Shown here: piece after piece, positions 12,349-25,100 of the stretch | Layout: every line of letters starts with the position of its first letter | Position numbering within the stretch: position 1 is the first letter of the stretch | Source: Chiua virens | Lineage: Eukaryota; Basidiomycota; Agaricomycetes; Boletales; Boletaceae | Direction of reading: 5' to 3' | NCBI GenBank assembly: GCA_019787685.1 | Contig: JAHNUO010000004.1 | Coordinates: 2,418,001 to 2,482,000, forward strand | Length of the DNA: 64,000 bases | Made by a program: the position numbers and the translations under genes | Notes under the pieces: model-generated | What the model was told of the DNA's origin: nothing | Database searches by the model: none | What the model saw: the letters and a program-made list of their open reading frames with translations, nothing else

Positions 12349-14114
12349 TCAATTATTAATAATTGGCGCGTCTTCCAAGGGTGAAGGTCCTTCCTGCTTT
12401 TCTGGTGCCATCTCTTCATTTGAGACATTACTTCCACTTCGCACGCCCTCCACTACAACACCTTCTGCTCGGTTCTTCAGCTCCTCGACGCTCCTCGCAC
12501 GCCGCTTCCCAAGTATCCACCGTCCACCTGGCGCATCCTGCACACACCGTATCCAAAGTTCCTCTTCAAATAGCCACTTGATGTCTTCGAGCGGCACACC
12601 CGTCGTCTCAGGCACACCTACCCACACGAGCACTGCCATCACTACACTGGCGACCCCAAACACAATATACGTCCCCCATGTGATCCGATCCAGCATGGTC
12701 GGCGTGATCTGCGTAATCACATACGTGAACAGCCAAGTCGAAGCCCCTACGAGAGACATGACCGCAGGTCGTAGATGTCCTGGGGCTATCTCGGAACCAA
12801 GAACGAGTGGAGTGAAACCCCAGCCGAGAGAGAAAAAAATGCCATATAGATAAATGGCCAGTACGGAGACGTATGTTGCTGGCACGATATCTCGTCCGGA
12901 GTGGAGGGCGACATAACCACCGATCCAGAACATCATTAGGCCTTGCCCCATCCCGCCGTAGAACAATGTGCGCTTCCGGCCCCACGATTCGATGACAAAT
13001 GCGAGCACAAGACACGATCCAATCCATTTGACGACGCCGTAGATACCGGTAGCGAGGAGCGACGTAGTTGTGCTGGAGATGCCCAAAGAAGCAAATATCG
13101 ACGGGGAGTAGGAATTGATAGCATTCGTCCCAGACCATTGTTGGAAGAAGACAAGGACGGGAGGGATTATGCAACGAAGTGCAATCATCTTGTTCTCTCC
13201 CATCTTCCGGAACTGTTGGAAGATGGTGAGACGGCCAACGAAGTCAGTACGAATTTCGAATAGAGCAGATTGAACCCCAGAGGAGGAAGGATCGAGACGC
13301 GAAATATAAGCGAGCGATTTAGCGGCATCTTCGTATCGTTCGTTCTCGACTAACCAGCGAGGCGATTCTGGTTGGAAGAGCATGGCCAAAAAGAAAAGGA
13401 CACCCGGAATGATCTGGACGACCATAGGAAGGCGCCATTGTATCTGCCCAAACGGGATCTGAATAGCTACGCCATAGTTGACCCAAACTAGACCGATGAT
13501 ATGTGAGATGGCTAGGCAGACGAAGAGTAGAATGACTTGCAGCTCAACATATTCCCCAATCCAACGCAGACCTCGATGCTGCCAGTGCAGCGTCCACGAA
13601 TGGCCCGCGGCGCACATTCGGAAACGTAGGTCGGCACGAGAGCGGATATAAGCCCCACACCGATACCACCAAAGAATCGACCGAAGTAGAGCACCTTGAG
13701 TCCGACAGCCGGTGTGCTTCCGAGGCCCACGATCGACTGTACCACACTCCCTATGACATAGATGATGGCGGACGCGAGCATGGACGGTTTCCTTCCATAA
13801 CGGCTTGCAAAGAAGGTCGAGACTAAGGCGCCGAAACTATAGCAGCGGCAGGAGTCAGCGCAGCTTGGGAGAGAGATAGGAACCCACAATGCGCCGGCTT
13901 GCTGGATGGATACAATATTCCCACTCAACGAAGCACGTGCAGCAGCCGACTTTATATCAAGCCCGAAGTAGTGCTCAAATGAAGGCAAGACGAGAACACC
14001 ATTTATGAGGCCGATACTCCACCCAAAGCAAATGTATCCAGCCGTCGCAGAGAAAGCCAGAAAATATGCGTTACGGTAGTGAAGAAGGTCGTCGAACTCT
14101 TTGTGCAAGCTCAT
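12349..14114 (-). CDS. MFS sugar porter, copy A
   Basis: Plasma-membrane sugar/H+ symporter-type protein of 553 residues with about 12 membrane helices. Three exons (14114-13888, 13836-13541, 13487-12349). The start at MSLHKEF matches copy B. Family motifs: SRYGRK in the loop between helices 2 and 3, PESPRWL before the central loop, and PETTGVPLED after helix 12. The second intron has a GC donor (GCAAGT) and splices MLSF to WVNYGVAI. The usual QQ..G.N...YY motif of helix 7 reads QQWSGTNAINSYSP here, so the first of the two near-invariant tyrosines is Ser; copy B keeps YY. Quinate-permease-like fungal porters are closest by eye, but the substrate is not certain. Probably a tandem duplicate of the gene at 19356. 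Confidence 0.85.
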
Positions 14115-17100
14115 TGCGGACCCGAACGAAAATTGTTCGACAGCCAAAAAAAACCTGCAGATGAGGGTTGGGAAGCGAGCAAACCACAAAAATTTGTCAC
14201 ATCTGTGTTATTTAATAAAGTTGTCAATGGCCTCCGGTGCCTAACCTTGGGATCAGTATGACAGCCTGAGTGTCCGAGGTCAACGAGCACATCCGAAATT
14301 GGAAGAGAGCATTACTTACTGTACATCAAAATTTAAACCCTGACTTGACCGGATCGAATGATATATATTTTTGGGGAAGGGGGGGCGAACAACGAGGAGA
14401 TAAGAACAGTTCGCCGCAGCTTCACATTAACAACGTGACGTTGGTCAGTGGATTGTGAGGTTGAGGTCACCTGAGATGGGCGGCAGGGCCTACTAAGTAG
14501 CCTGTGCCTGGTACTTGTCCATACTTTACTTTTCGAGTCTCCGCTTCATTTGTGGCTTCTCTTCGGGTCACCGTGGGGCGTTGGGCCGCCCTGAACCAAG
14601 TTTGGGCCACATCCCGTTGGCCATAAGCTTGTAATAGTAACCGCAGCTTGCGAGCAATTCACACGCGACTATCGATATTGAGGCTCTTTGTTCCCCGATC
14701 AGATATACGCTAGTAGCATGACGCGGGATTCAGAAATACTAGTAGTCGATTTGATGCCAAGTCCAGAATCGATTGGATTTAGACCTGGTCCGTAACTTGC
14801 GTATCTCCATTCCATCGCCTCCTCTACTGCTATTTAACGGCCCTGCGGGCAGACCTGGACCCCGAGCAATAAATTGATTATGTAACATGTTAATATTATA
14901 ATACATTGTACGATTCACGAGCAAGACAGTAGATGCGTGTTATGATAGAGAGACAGTTGATTTCTTGCGTTGAAGATCGAAACGAAACTTACACCCGCTT
15001 GAGTAAATAATGGCAGTCACAACTCGGGTGTAGATTGTCAATGGACTCAGAAAAAGTCATGCTTCGTACCCCAAGCGATAAACAGATTATGTAACATGCT
15101 ATTCTAACACATTGTGCGATTTACGATCTTTGGAAGTCGCTCCTTGAGCTGTGAGGAGAGGCAGGCAGAGGGACTAGGTGGGCGAGGTTTGGGCAAGACT
15201 CCGGTCCTGGGCCACCGGGTATGTGTGAGCTGCGAGGGTGGGTGGGAAACCTTGCAGATGGCATGTACCAGGCAGTCGGGATTGCGTGCCCCGGACCCCA
15301 GGGGAGTGAGCTGCAAGGAGCCGGAATGGGGCATGGAGGCCCAGGGAGTGGCGGGTGGGTGCGCTGAAACGGGCAAGGACGAGCAGCGAGCGCTGCGACG
15401 TGGACGAGCGACGTGGTGGAGGCAAAAGTGGAAGCGATGCCTCTCGCTTGCATCGCTTGTCCAAAGACCTTGCACTGTGGCTGCGCTCGTGCCTCGCTAC
15501 ACCACAGTTCGACCTGCAAGATTTTGAAGACAGTAGATACATTTTATATACTTAATCATCTAGATCAGCCAAGTGAACAATAAGCCTGTAAAGAACATGA
15601 GCAGGAATAATAAATGTTAATCAATCATGATAAACTGACATTGCCAGAATGTGGGAAATAAATTGAACAGCCTCCATCGGAACGTGGCCCCGTTACGTGG
15701 GTGTATTGAAATACACTAGGTGATATCCACTCCACTGATTGCGATATGAATTTGTGTTGTCGGGATTTGATGCGAAAGGAGGCTTATGACTTGCAAGCCT
15801 GAAATACGCACCGTTCATCGTTTTGTCGTTTCAACCATTCTTATCGATATGTGCCTGCATGCGAAAGATTCATCGGAAACGCGGATTAGAAAGGTACGTA
15901 CTTTTAAATGTTTTTGCGAGAGAACAAGAGTGTTCAAGACAGCTAGCAACCGGTGTATTTCCGATCTTTGACACCATTGTGGACCTTAGTCGAAGTCAAC
16001 GTATGTTCCGTTCGCGAGACAGGAGCAGTTTGACGTATTGAAACACAGAATTTTCACGCATGTTGTCCCTCCGGCACGCTCTTGGGACATATACCCAACA
16101 AAATTGTTAAAAAAAATAGCAGGCTTCATGTCTGTGGCAGATTTAGTGGTGTACGGAGGGACGTGCAAAGCAAATTACGATGTAATGCATGGTATTGACG
16201 CACTTCGGGCTGCCATGGCTATCACGACAAAGAGATAAGAGTAAGAGAAAACGACAATAGCTATCGCGACGAAGCTATAAAAGGAAACAACAGCATCCAA
16301 GATCCGTTCAGACACAGACGATATTGGCAAAAGACGTACGATTTGCAGCGATAGCTATCACGACGAAGAAATAAAAACGAAGAGCTAGAAGAAAACAACA
16401 TCTGACGGACAACGTCCGATTAGATCTGTTGAGACTCAGACGAAATCGGAGCAGCGATGAAGCCCAGCCCATCCTACAAAGAATTCGAATCCGACCTACT
16501 CCGACCGGTCCGAGACATCCGTCATTTTTTGGCACTCCGCCCACCTCTGAAACCTGGGCCTTAGGGGCCCAGGAATGTATAAAGTATACCTTCTCATTGT
16601 GACTGAGGAGAATTTCTAGATAACCCTCGATGAGTCACGGTATGCTATCTAGATCTACTAGTAGGAGAATTCGGCACAATTCGTGATAGAAATATCCATG
16701 TCGGCTGAATACCATGAATCCATTCTCTTCAATATATAAGAAAACACTCGCTATAATAGCGCTACCAATCACAGACTGAGTCATGTTCAGAATCGCGCTG
16801 ATTGTATTTGGCGGTCTATTCATAGCATAGCTGGCCCATATCTTGTATATGTTGTTCAAACATTCAAACATTCGATCTATGCTTACTACTATTGGTCACG
16901 GTCGTGTAAATGGTATCATCTCGTTGCATAGATCCCTTTCGAGTTCAAGTTTCGAAAAGTAACAGTCACTGATTATGTAATGCGACATGTGATTCCCAAT
17001 GCCAGCATGGAATCTGACTCAACTGCAATATCTCTTTACATAATTTTACCATCACAGGCCAAGACACTGTCTGATTGGCTACTAATGTATCTTGGCCTCG

Positions 17101-17163
17101 AGACCCTCATGCATAGAAGTGCAAGTCGCTGCATACTACCCACTGACCCGTTCGTCTATTCAG
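14115..17163. other. Intergenic region with direct repeats and a GC-rich insert
   Basis: No gene was recognised in about 3 kb. Two diverged direct repeats of about 50 bp (14868-14921 and 15079-15126; shared core GATTATGTAACATG) occur, and the second appears split by a GC-rich segment of about 390 bp (15127-15516), because the sequence following copy one (GCAAGACAGTAGAT) reappears as GCAAGATTTTGAAGACAGTAGAT at 15517. At 16215-16380 short imperfect repeats with AGCTATCRCGACGAAG occur about three times. Confidence 0.4.
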
Positions 17164-18500
17164 CTACTCTGGTTGGGTTACCATCAACGTGACCTCCATT
17201 GGTATCTCCTCGACGACGGAGTCCTGTTCGACGTCGTTGAATGCTATTGTGGTCATTCCAGCACTGCTGGATAATGACGAACTGAACCCGAACCCCGTGT
17301 CAATTCCGTCCCCACGACTTACTTGCACACGACATCCGTACATCTCTCGTATGCTGATGATGAATCGAGGCGTAAGAACGTAGACAGGCACGAACTCCAG
17401 GATAAACAACAGTATCAGTTGCCATCCTTCATTTGGAATCTTGCCCATGAAGTATAATAAATTGACGATGTTATACAAAAAGATTCTGCGACAAAGAAAT
17501 ATCGTCACCTCAGTTGAAATTACGAATAGGGGTAGAGAAAGGTGCGAGACACAGAACGTACGCAAAGAAGTAGATGATGCCCTGCCTGGTGAGCAACTTC
17601 ATGTACCGATCGAGTCGCCACCGGTTTGTCGTGCGATACCTTTCAACCGACTGCCGAATGAATTGAACAGTTGCGAACACAGATGTCACTGCCCCAAGCA
17701 AGACACGTAAAGTTGTAGCTCCATTCAGCCAAGCAGACTGAAGCGCGGGATGCTACCGCGCAAAACGGAATATCAACTATGTGGGCAATGGTCGCTACGC
17801 GAAAGCCAGTAAGTCGGATGGTTATGTCAGCGCTGTTACTTGGAATACAACCGATGCCCATACCCGAAAAATTCGCTGTGTAGGCAATACACCCAAGGAC
17901 CATGCACACGATCTCGAGGAACAGCAATGCAAGCAGAATACACAGGATCATTTTTGAACGATGATACATTGCCCATATACGAAGGATCATCACCGCTGTG
18001 GTCACGGTTAGGCTTTCATATTTCTCAGAAACTGACTAGGAAGTAGCAGCTCACCATCAGCTGCAGCGATGAAAATCGGTGGAGTCCAAATATTAATATA
18101 TCCAATTAGTTTACCTTGGAATCATCTGTAAATAAAGCAGACGTAGAAGTATTGAGTTCTGTACTCACAACTGCTCAACGGCCCGGGACATGACTGATGT
18201 TGAGAAGCTTCGATAATAGCTCGATGAATACGTACATCTACGTGTATAAATGTCAGTGGGCCATCATGATCGGCACGGAAATATGTTACCAGTATGGGAC
18301 CAGACAGAAAGCTGGTTTCCACTTGAGTGGGGCCTAGGTCAACCTTGGATTACTCTCACTTTCAAACCATACATACCAAGCATAGAGGATCTGATTCGTC
18401 ATTCGGCATGTCAATGGTCGAGAACGGTCACACTACGTACATGAGGGAGAGAAAGCCGATGTATCGAACCTATAACAGTGGTTAGTTATTGCTGCGGAGC
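17164..18500 (-). pseudogene. 7TM-like (DUF6533-type) gene, copy B, broken
   Basis: Minus-strand membrane-protein gene. The C-terminal part is well preserved: helices around LRIWAMYHRSKMILCILL and FIRQSVERYRTTN, the segment GIIYFFAY, and after an intron near 17470-17530 a last helix, TPRFIISIREMYG, GIDTGFG and an acidic tail ending at 17164. Between the segments VATIAHIVDIPF and SAWLNGATTL a single-base frame change is needed near 17745, and no acceptable N-terminal first helices could be assembled upstream (18060-18500 has stops in all frames). I therefore call it a pseudogene, less decayed than copy A. The family is common in agaricomycetes and its function is unknown. Confidence 0.55.
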
Positions 18501-19355
18501 TTGAACGCTGACATGTGCCATGTACAACGATGAACAACCATGACACCCAAGTCCAGGGTTTATTCTGCAGGCTTATCAGGAAAATGGTACAAATGGACAA
18601 TCTGCCTACTGACCCAGATATATTCTACCTATATGGATAACTTGAAATGAGTAGAAAGTGTACGAGGAAGTATGAGCTAGATACCTCTTCTTGCAATGTA
18701 AGGGCTAGTTGGCAAGTTACTAATATGCAAATTTTGACATGGGACATGGCTCATCCGTAATCGTAACTGATAGCAATCAGGACACCAACTGTAATAATAA
18801 ACTTTTAATAACTTCAAATTTGATCTCTCACAAGCCGGGGAAACATACGTGACATGTAGTCGCCTTCCAGAAAGCCAGTCAGAGCGGACTCCAGATCCTG
18901 AGCGCCAGATGTCATGCTGGATTCTATGAGCAACTAGTGAGAGGCATGCAAAAATGATGTTGCAACAGGACCACCAGGCCAGGATTCCATTATAAGAGGG
19001 CGTTGAAAATTAATTTTGTGAAGCGAGCGCTGATAGAGAAGCATCAGCAATTCCGCATTTGTTGATATAACATCAATTTGTGCTATGTCCGATGTCATAG
19101 TACTTCCTGTAGATTGTGATGGCCAGCATTATATAGTAAGTGAAATTTCATTGGATATCATGATCGTGATGCCGTCCACTACTGCGAGGATATCGGATTG
19201 CGATTGTACGCTGTCATGCTGAGCTCATCGGTGACCTCGGTCATAATAGTGCTCAGCTTCTAACCGCGACGCCAACTTCCTATCTTAGATGAACCTGTAA
19301 GTAAGTGACCGATAACTGTTATCTAACGCTGGAGACAAGGCGGGCGGGATGCAAA
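18501..19355. other. Intergenic, partly homologous to 10.3-10.6 kb
   Basis: No gene. The first 250 bp resemble sequence upstream of copy A at 10.3-10.6 kb (GACCCAGAT.TATTCTAC and a later CATCCGTAATCGTAA-like block), marking the extent of the duplicated segment. Confidence 0.4.
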
Positions 19356-21145
19356 TCAGATAACCTGTGGGTCGTTGGCTGCAACGACGGCGGACTGCTT
19401 CCTTGATGCCATCTCCTCGTCTGATGCATCACTTCCACCTGGTACAGCCTCCACTGCGTCACCCTTTGCACGACTCGGATGCTTTAGCTCCTCGATGCTC
19501 CTTGCACGTCGCTTCCGTAGTATCCACCGTCCGCCTGGTGCATCCTGCACACACCGTATCCAAAGTTCACCTTCAAACAGCCATTTGACGTCCTCGAGCG
19601 GCACCCCCGTCGTCTCAGGTACTCCCACCCACACCAACGCCGCCATCAGCACGCTCGCAACTCCAAACACGATATATGTCCCCCACGTGATCTGCGCCAA
19701 CATCGTTGGCGTGATTTGCGCGATCACGTACGTGAACAGCCAAGTCGTCGCGGACGCAAGAGCCATGACTGCTGGTCGTAGATGGCCCGGGGCAATCTCG
19801 GAACCGAGAATGAGCGGGGTAAAGCCCCAGCCGAGAGAGAAGAAGACACCGAACAAGTAGATAGCGAGAATCGAGACGTATGTTGCGGGCACGATGGTTG
19901 GTTGCGGATGAATTGCTGTGTAGCCACCAAGCCAGAGCATCATTAATCCTTGGGCGATCCCGCCAAAGAATAGCGTGCGTTTGCGGCCCCACGACTCGAT
20001 GACAAATGCAAGCACGAGACATGTTGCGACAAATTTGACGACGCCGTATATACCGGTGGCCATAAGTGATGCTGTGGTGCTCGAGAAACCGAGAGAAGCG
20101 AATATCAGAGGGGCGTAATAGTTGATCGCATTCGTCCCCGACCATTGTTGAAAGAAGGTGAGGAGAGAAGGGATGATACAGCGAAGTGCAATGGTCCTGT
20201 TCTCTCCCATCTTCCGGAACTGTTTCAAAATGCTAAGTTTATGGCGACCAGCAAAGTCAGCCCGAATCTCAGATAAGGTTGATTGGACTGCGGTGGAGGA
20301 AACGTCGGCACGCGAAATGTAGGCGAGAGAAATGGCGGCTTCTTCATAGCGTTCCTTCTCGACTAACCAACGGGGTGATTCCGGCTGGAAGAGCATGGTG
20401 AAAAAGAAAAGGACACCTGGAATGATCTGGACGATCATAGGAAGGCGCCATTGTATCTGTCCAAACGGGATATGGATGGCTACAGCGTAGTTGACCCAGA
20501 CTAGACCAGTGACAGGTGAGATAGCCTGGCAGACGAAGATAGTTGAAATACTTGCAGCTTAACATATTTCCCAACCCGACGCACACTTCGATGCCACCAG
20601 TACAACGTCCACGAATGGTCTCCGGTGCGCATTCTGATACATAGGTTGGGACGAGAGCGGCCATCATGCCGACACCGACACCACCAAAGAATCGACCAAA
20701 GTAGAGCACCTGGAGCCCAATAGATGGGGTGCTACCGAGGCCAACGATCGACTGTATCACGCTTCCTATGACGAAAATGACAGAGGAAACAAGCATGGGC
20801 AGTTTCCTTCCATACCGGCTTGCAAAGAGAGTCGATATCAACGCCCCGAAGCTTTCAAAACAAGATTCGAATTTAGTTTCCTGGATCAATCACGAGAACA
20901 ACAAGAAAGACCTACAGTCCGCCAGCCTGGAGTATCGATACAATATTCCCGCTCAATGCGGCTTTTGCAGACGCCGACTCGGTATCGAGCCCAAAGTATT
21001 GCTGAAACGATGGTAGGGCGATGACACCACCGATAAGCCCGATATCCCATCCGAAACAGACGTATCCCGTTGTCGCAGAATACGCGAGAAAGTACGCGTT
21101 ACGGTAATGGAGCAGGTCTTGGAGCTCTTTTTTCAAGTTCGTCAT
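19356..21145 (-). CDS. MFS sugar porter, copy B
   Basis: 556-residue paralogue of the gene at 12349 with identical architecture: exons 21145-20916, 20851-20556 and 20500-19356. The second exon is exactly 296 nt in both copies, and the second intron again starts with GCAAGT, giving MLSF-WVNYAVAI. The start at MTNLKKELQDLL aligns with copy A; an in-frame ATG seven codons upstream is less conserved. Motifs SRYGRK, PESPRWLVEKE, QQWSGTNAINYYAP and PETTGVPLED are all present, so this copy keeps the canonical tyrosine pair. Predicted plasma-membrane proton-coupled sugar or quinate uptake. The C-terminal 40 residues diverge from copy A and are rich in Ser, Glu and Ala. Confidence 0.87.
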
Positions 21146-22165
21146 GAATGAAGAACGGTTGCTCAACTGGATGCAGGGATGAGGCTCTCAGGGGAGAGGT
21201 ATGAGAATGTAGATACACGTCAGGAAGCGAAGCCACGATACGACTTTTCACATCTGAGAAGTTCAAGGCCTGTGTAGTGGAATCTCTTCATTTGGATTCT
21301 TTAAAACCGCCTTCGACACGAAAAGTGGGAAAGGAAGGGTACGGAAGCAGTGTCCCCGGTTGCAAGTCCGAGGATCCACATGAATTCTGGTATGAGCGTA
21401 GTACCGCACAGCAGCACACCCGGACGACAATCAACCTACCGATACTGCTCTGCGCAGTATGTCAGATTGTGGATGGCAATTTTGGTGCGTGCCAACATAC
21501 CTGTTCGCGACCAGTTTGGTGTGCCACAAGGGGATGCAAGTGCCAGTATCGGATTACCCGAAATTAAGCACGAATCGAGATGCAATGCCGGCGCTACGTG
21601 CACGTGGCAATCGAGAGTAGCATTACCTCAAAAGCATACGTCTGAAATTTCAGTATGCGAGTACTTACCACGACAATCGCAAGACCTTGGCAAGGGGGGG
21701 ATTGTGCGACCGACTGGACTCGGTGCAAGTATGAATTCCGAGCATTCGGAGTAGGGCTTCATATCAGCAAAGTTTGAAATACACGGCATTACTGTGCGTG
21801 ACCGAGTGGCGACCTGTCAGGAGAAAGTGATTGGAAAGGAACCAACTATCAACCGATTGTTTTGACCCAGCATATGCTATGTTCGATCCAGATGCAGTGC
21901 CGTCGCCGTTATGTACAACTCTCATTTGACAGACAAACGTCGCCCAATCACCCCACCGCAGCCCGACTCAACGGAGACTATACAAATGTAATTACCGCCC
22001 ATTGTGACGATGGCTTGACGGGACCACTGATGTACCGCATACATCAAATAGGACGAATCACCATGACAGCCCTTGCATTGATTTTCATGACCATACATGA
22101 TTACATTCCTTGAAAACATAAAAGACGTTGGGAGGAAAACCAATCCCTAAATCCACATACCAACA
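21146..22165. other. Intergenic region
   Basis: About 1 kb upstream of transporter B and downstream of the nucleoporin gene. No gene recognised; short frames on both strands lack domains. Confidence 0.45.
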
Positions 22166-25100
22166 CTAATTTGACCCTACAGATCGCAACGAAAACGGAA
22201 GCGATGACACCGGTTTAATGGGTTCTACTGGCAACTTCCATTCGAACGGTGACGGTTGTGTCGGGGCCGGGGCCGCCCCGGGACTTGCAGCCTTCTTGTT
22301 GAGCACGATCGGCTTTTGATGATGTTTAATCCCACCTCGGTTCCGTGACGGCGATATATCGTGTAAGGGGCTAAACTCCGAGGATGGTGGCGTCCACCCC
22401 GGTAGCGAAGGTGGGAAACTCATTGCTGATGGTGTGTTGGGCAGCCCGAAGCCAGTCTCGGGGGTTTTCACATCAGGCGTCTTCACATCCAGTTTGACTA
22501 CCGTGGGTTTCTGTGGAGTCCGAAAAGACGTAGGAACGAGTGAAGCGGTAGCTGTCGTGTTCAGGAGCGGTCGGGGTCTCGAAGCTAATAATGCTTTCTT
22601 TAACTTTTGTGCCGACCGTTCTGCGTTCAATGCCGCCGCGGTGGTAATAGCAACATTTGGGGTCACATTCAGAGGTCGCTTTGAAGACGATATAGCGAGC
22701 TGATCTCGAGCCCATATACTTCCGCCGGAGTGCTCCAGCTGTGCCATCCGACGCCGGAGATGAGATACCTCTCGCTTTTGCTGATCGATCGCAATGTCGA
22801 TGTTACGGAATGTACGATTCACATTATCCAGGGTGGGTGGTCTGTAACGGAGTTAAGAAAACAATCGACGTATATCCCAATCTGAAGAGCTTGCCTTATG
22901 CTTGGCCTGCCCGTTCTGAGTTCGTTGATCCTCTTCTTCGAAGCCTGCAAGTGGTCTTCAAGCTTTTGTACCCGATCCTTGATCGTCTAGAGTCGACTCA
23001 AGTAAGAGTCGAGTACTCGTTGAGGCGCTGAACTCACCCGTATATTCTTCCGTAGTCGTGACTGGGTTTCAGAATATTCTGGGGCGAGTGTCCGGATCTT
23101 GAGCATTTTCGCAAAGTCAGCATCGGTCTTGGCCTTGTTAAATCGCGCGATTTCTTCCTTCCTCGTGTTAACTAGAAATTGTCAGGTCAAGTCCAACATG
23201 AGTGCTCGTACAGACGTACCTTTTAGCAAGTTGCCATCCAACTCCTTCGAAGCCTTTCGCAAAGGACATCCGTCGCAACTTGAGGTCCTTGACATCCGAC
23301 TCAACGGTTACCAGCACTCTTCCATACTCCTTGATATCGCCAAAGACCCACTTGCAGGGATCGCCGAGATCAGCCTGTTGATGGACTATGTCGGATGTCT
23401 TTTTGAGTTCGCATGTTTTTATCGAAGTCGCCATTGCGAACTGCTTCAACTGCATGCAATATGAACATTCAGACATATGTTCGTAGCGACAAACAGAAAA
23501 GGCCTACACTTTCCAACGCTTTCTCGAGACTGGTCAGAAGAACGATGCATTCCTCTTGCATGCCCTGCTCTGGCGTCGGTGATGGTGTCGGGGCTGGCAC
23601 CGGCGACCTTGCTAACGGCGGCGTTGTCCCGGGGCTAGGAGCAACCGACGGGCCAAAGGAAGCGAATGGCGAAGGCGAAGGCGAAGGTGATAGTGGAATG
23701 GCTGGTCCAACCTTGGCGGACTGTCCACCAAAAGGTGTTTGCACTGGCTTCGTTGGCGTGCCTTCCGCAGACTTCAAAGGTGTACCCCAAGAAGTCGGTG
23801 TCGATGAGGCCGGAGCGAACAAAGAAACGTTGGTGGGTGGCTTGGACGGAGGACGGGCGGGGCCGGGGGTAATAGCCGGCGCCGGACCCGGAATCGTAGC
23901 CTTGTCTGCAGGAGCGAACAAGGACGACGTGGAAGCAGGCACAGTCATCGATGTAAAGACCGCGGGTGCAGGCTTGTCTCCTGGGGCAGGGAATATGAAC
24001 GGAGGTGCAGTGGTTAGAGAGGGGGTCCATTGGCCAAAAGGTGCTTTGGGTACAGCTGGCTGTGCAACCGGCGGCGCAGACTTGGAGACAGGCGGGAATT
24101 TCTCCGTTTCACCCTCGACAGCAATGGGTGTGCTCGCAAGCGGGGAACTGCGCAGGGGGCGATTGTTTGCACGGGGTGCTAGACCAAAAGGTGTGGTCGG
24201 TGGGGGAGAGGGTTTGGGCGCAGAGACCGGTATCTGCACTGCTGAAGGAGTATCCTTTGGAGAACTTGGAGGTGTCGTACTAAGATCTCTAACCTGGCGA
24301 TACCCGTGGGACAGAAGACGAGGGCACTTGAGGCGGGGGTGATACCGAATCAACAATCTTGGGGTGATCAGCCTTTGGTGTCGTGGATGGCGACCTCATA
24401 GAAGTCGGCGTTGCTGGTAAAGGAATTTCAGTGGGCTCGATTTCTTTCTGCACTTCCCCCCTTCTGTCTTTCCTGTCGATTAGTTTCGACCGTCGCTCTG
24501 ACTCCTCTTCATCGTCCTCAGACTCTGACGGCTCGTCCGACGGGAGCCATTCCCCGTCATCCCCGTCATCCTCCTCCTCCTCCTCCTCCTCCTCCTCCTC
24601 CTCCTCCTCCCCTTCTTCTTCTTCCTCGTCCTCGTCCTCGTCCTCGTCCTCAGCCTTTTCGACTTGTACGAAGGACGAGCTCGTGGAGGACGATATCGAT
24701 TCCAAAGATGGTTCTTGCGCCGGCCTAGCCTCTTTCGGCTCCTCCTTAAATTCAACTACTTCGCTTAGTTTAGCCTCAACGGCCTCAACTTCTTCTTTCC
24801 CTGTTTCAGGGACCGCGATTGGCGTGATCGGCGGTTGGGGTGGCTCCTTCGCAGGTGTGGTCGAAGCAGAGGGTTGCAGCAATTCCAAGGCTGATGCTGG
24901 TTTCATAGGTGTGGTTGAGACGGGGGGTTGTGAGGGTTCTGGTGCTGGTGCTGGTTTTGTAGGTGTCGCTTCAGATAGTTTCGTTTCCAATGGTTTGCCC
25001 TCTGGAGTCGCACGCAGTAGATCACTGAAGGATTTGTTCCCTCCAGACGAGAACGCCGCAAAGCCGCCCGTTCCTCCTGAGAACGCGCTAAAGGCACCAC

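Noticed and set aside
15480..15520. Possible tRNA or SINE (GTTCGACCT box)
   Set aside because: No acceptor-stem pairing or cloverleaf could be drawn; only a B-box-like string is present.
15104..15555. Overlapping frames of 120-137 codons on both strands
   Set aside because: GC-rich segment with few stop codons by composition; no recognisable domain on either strand.
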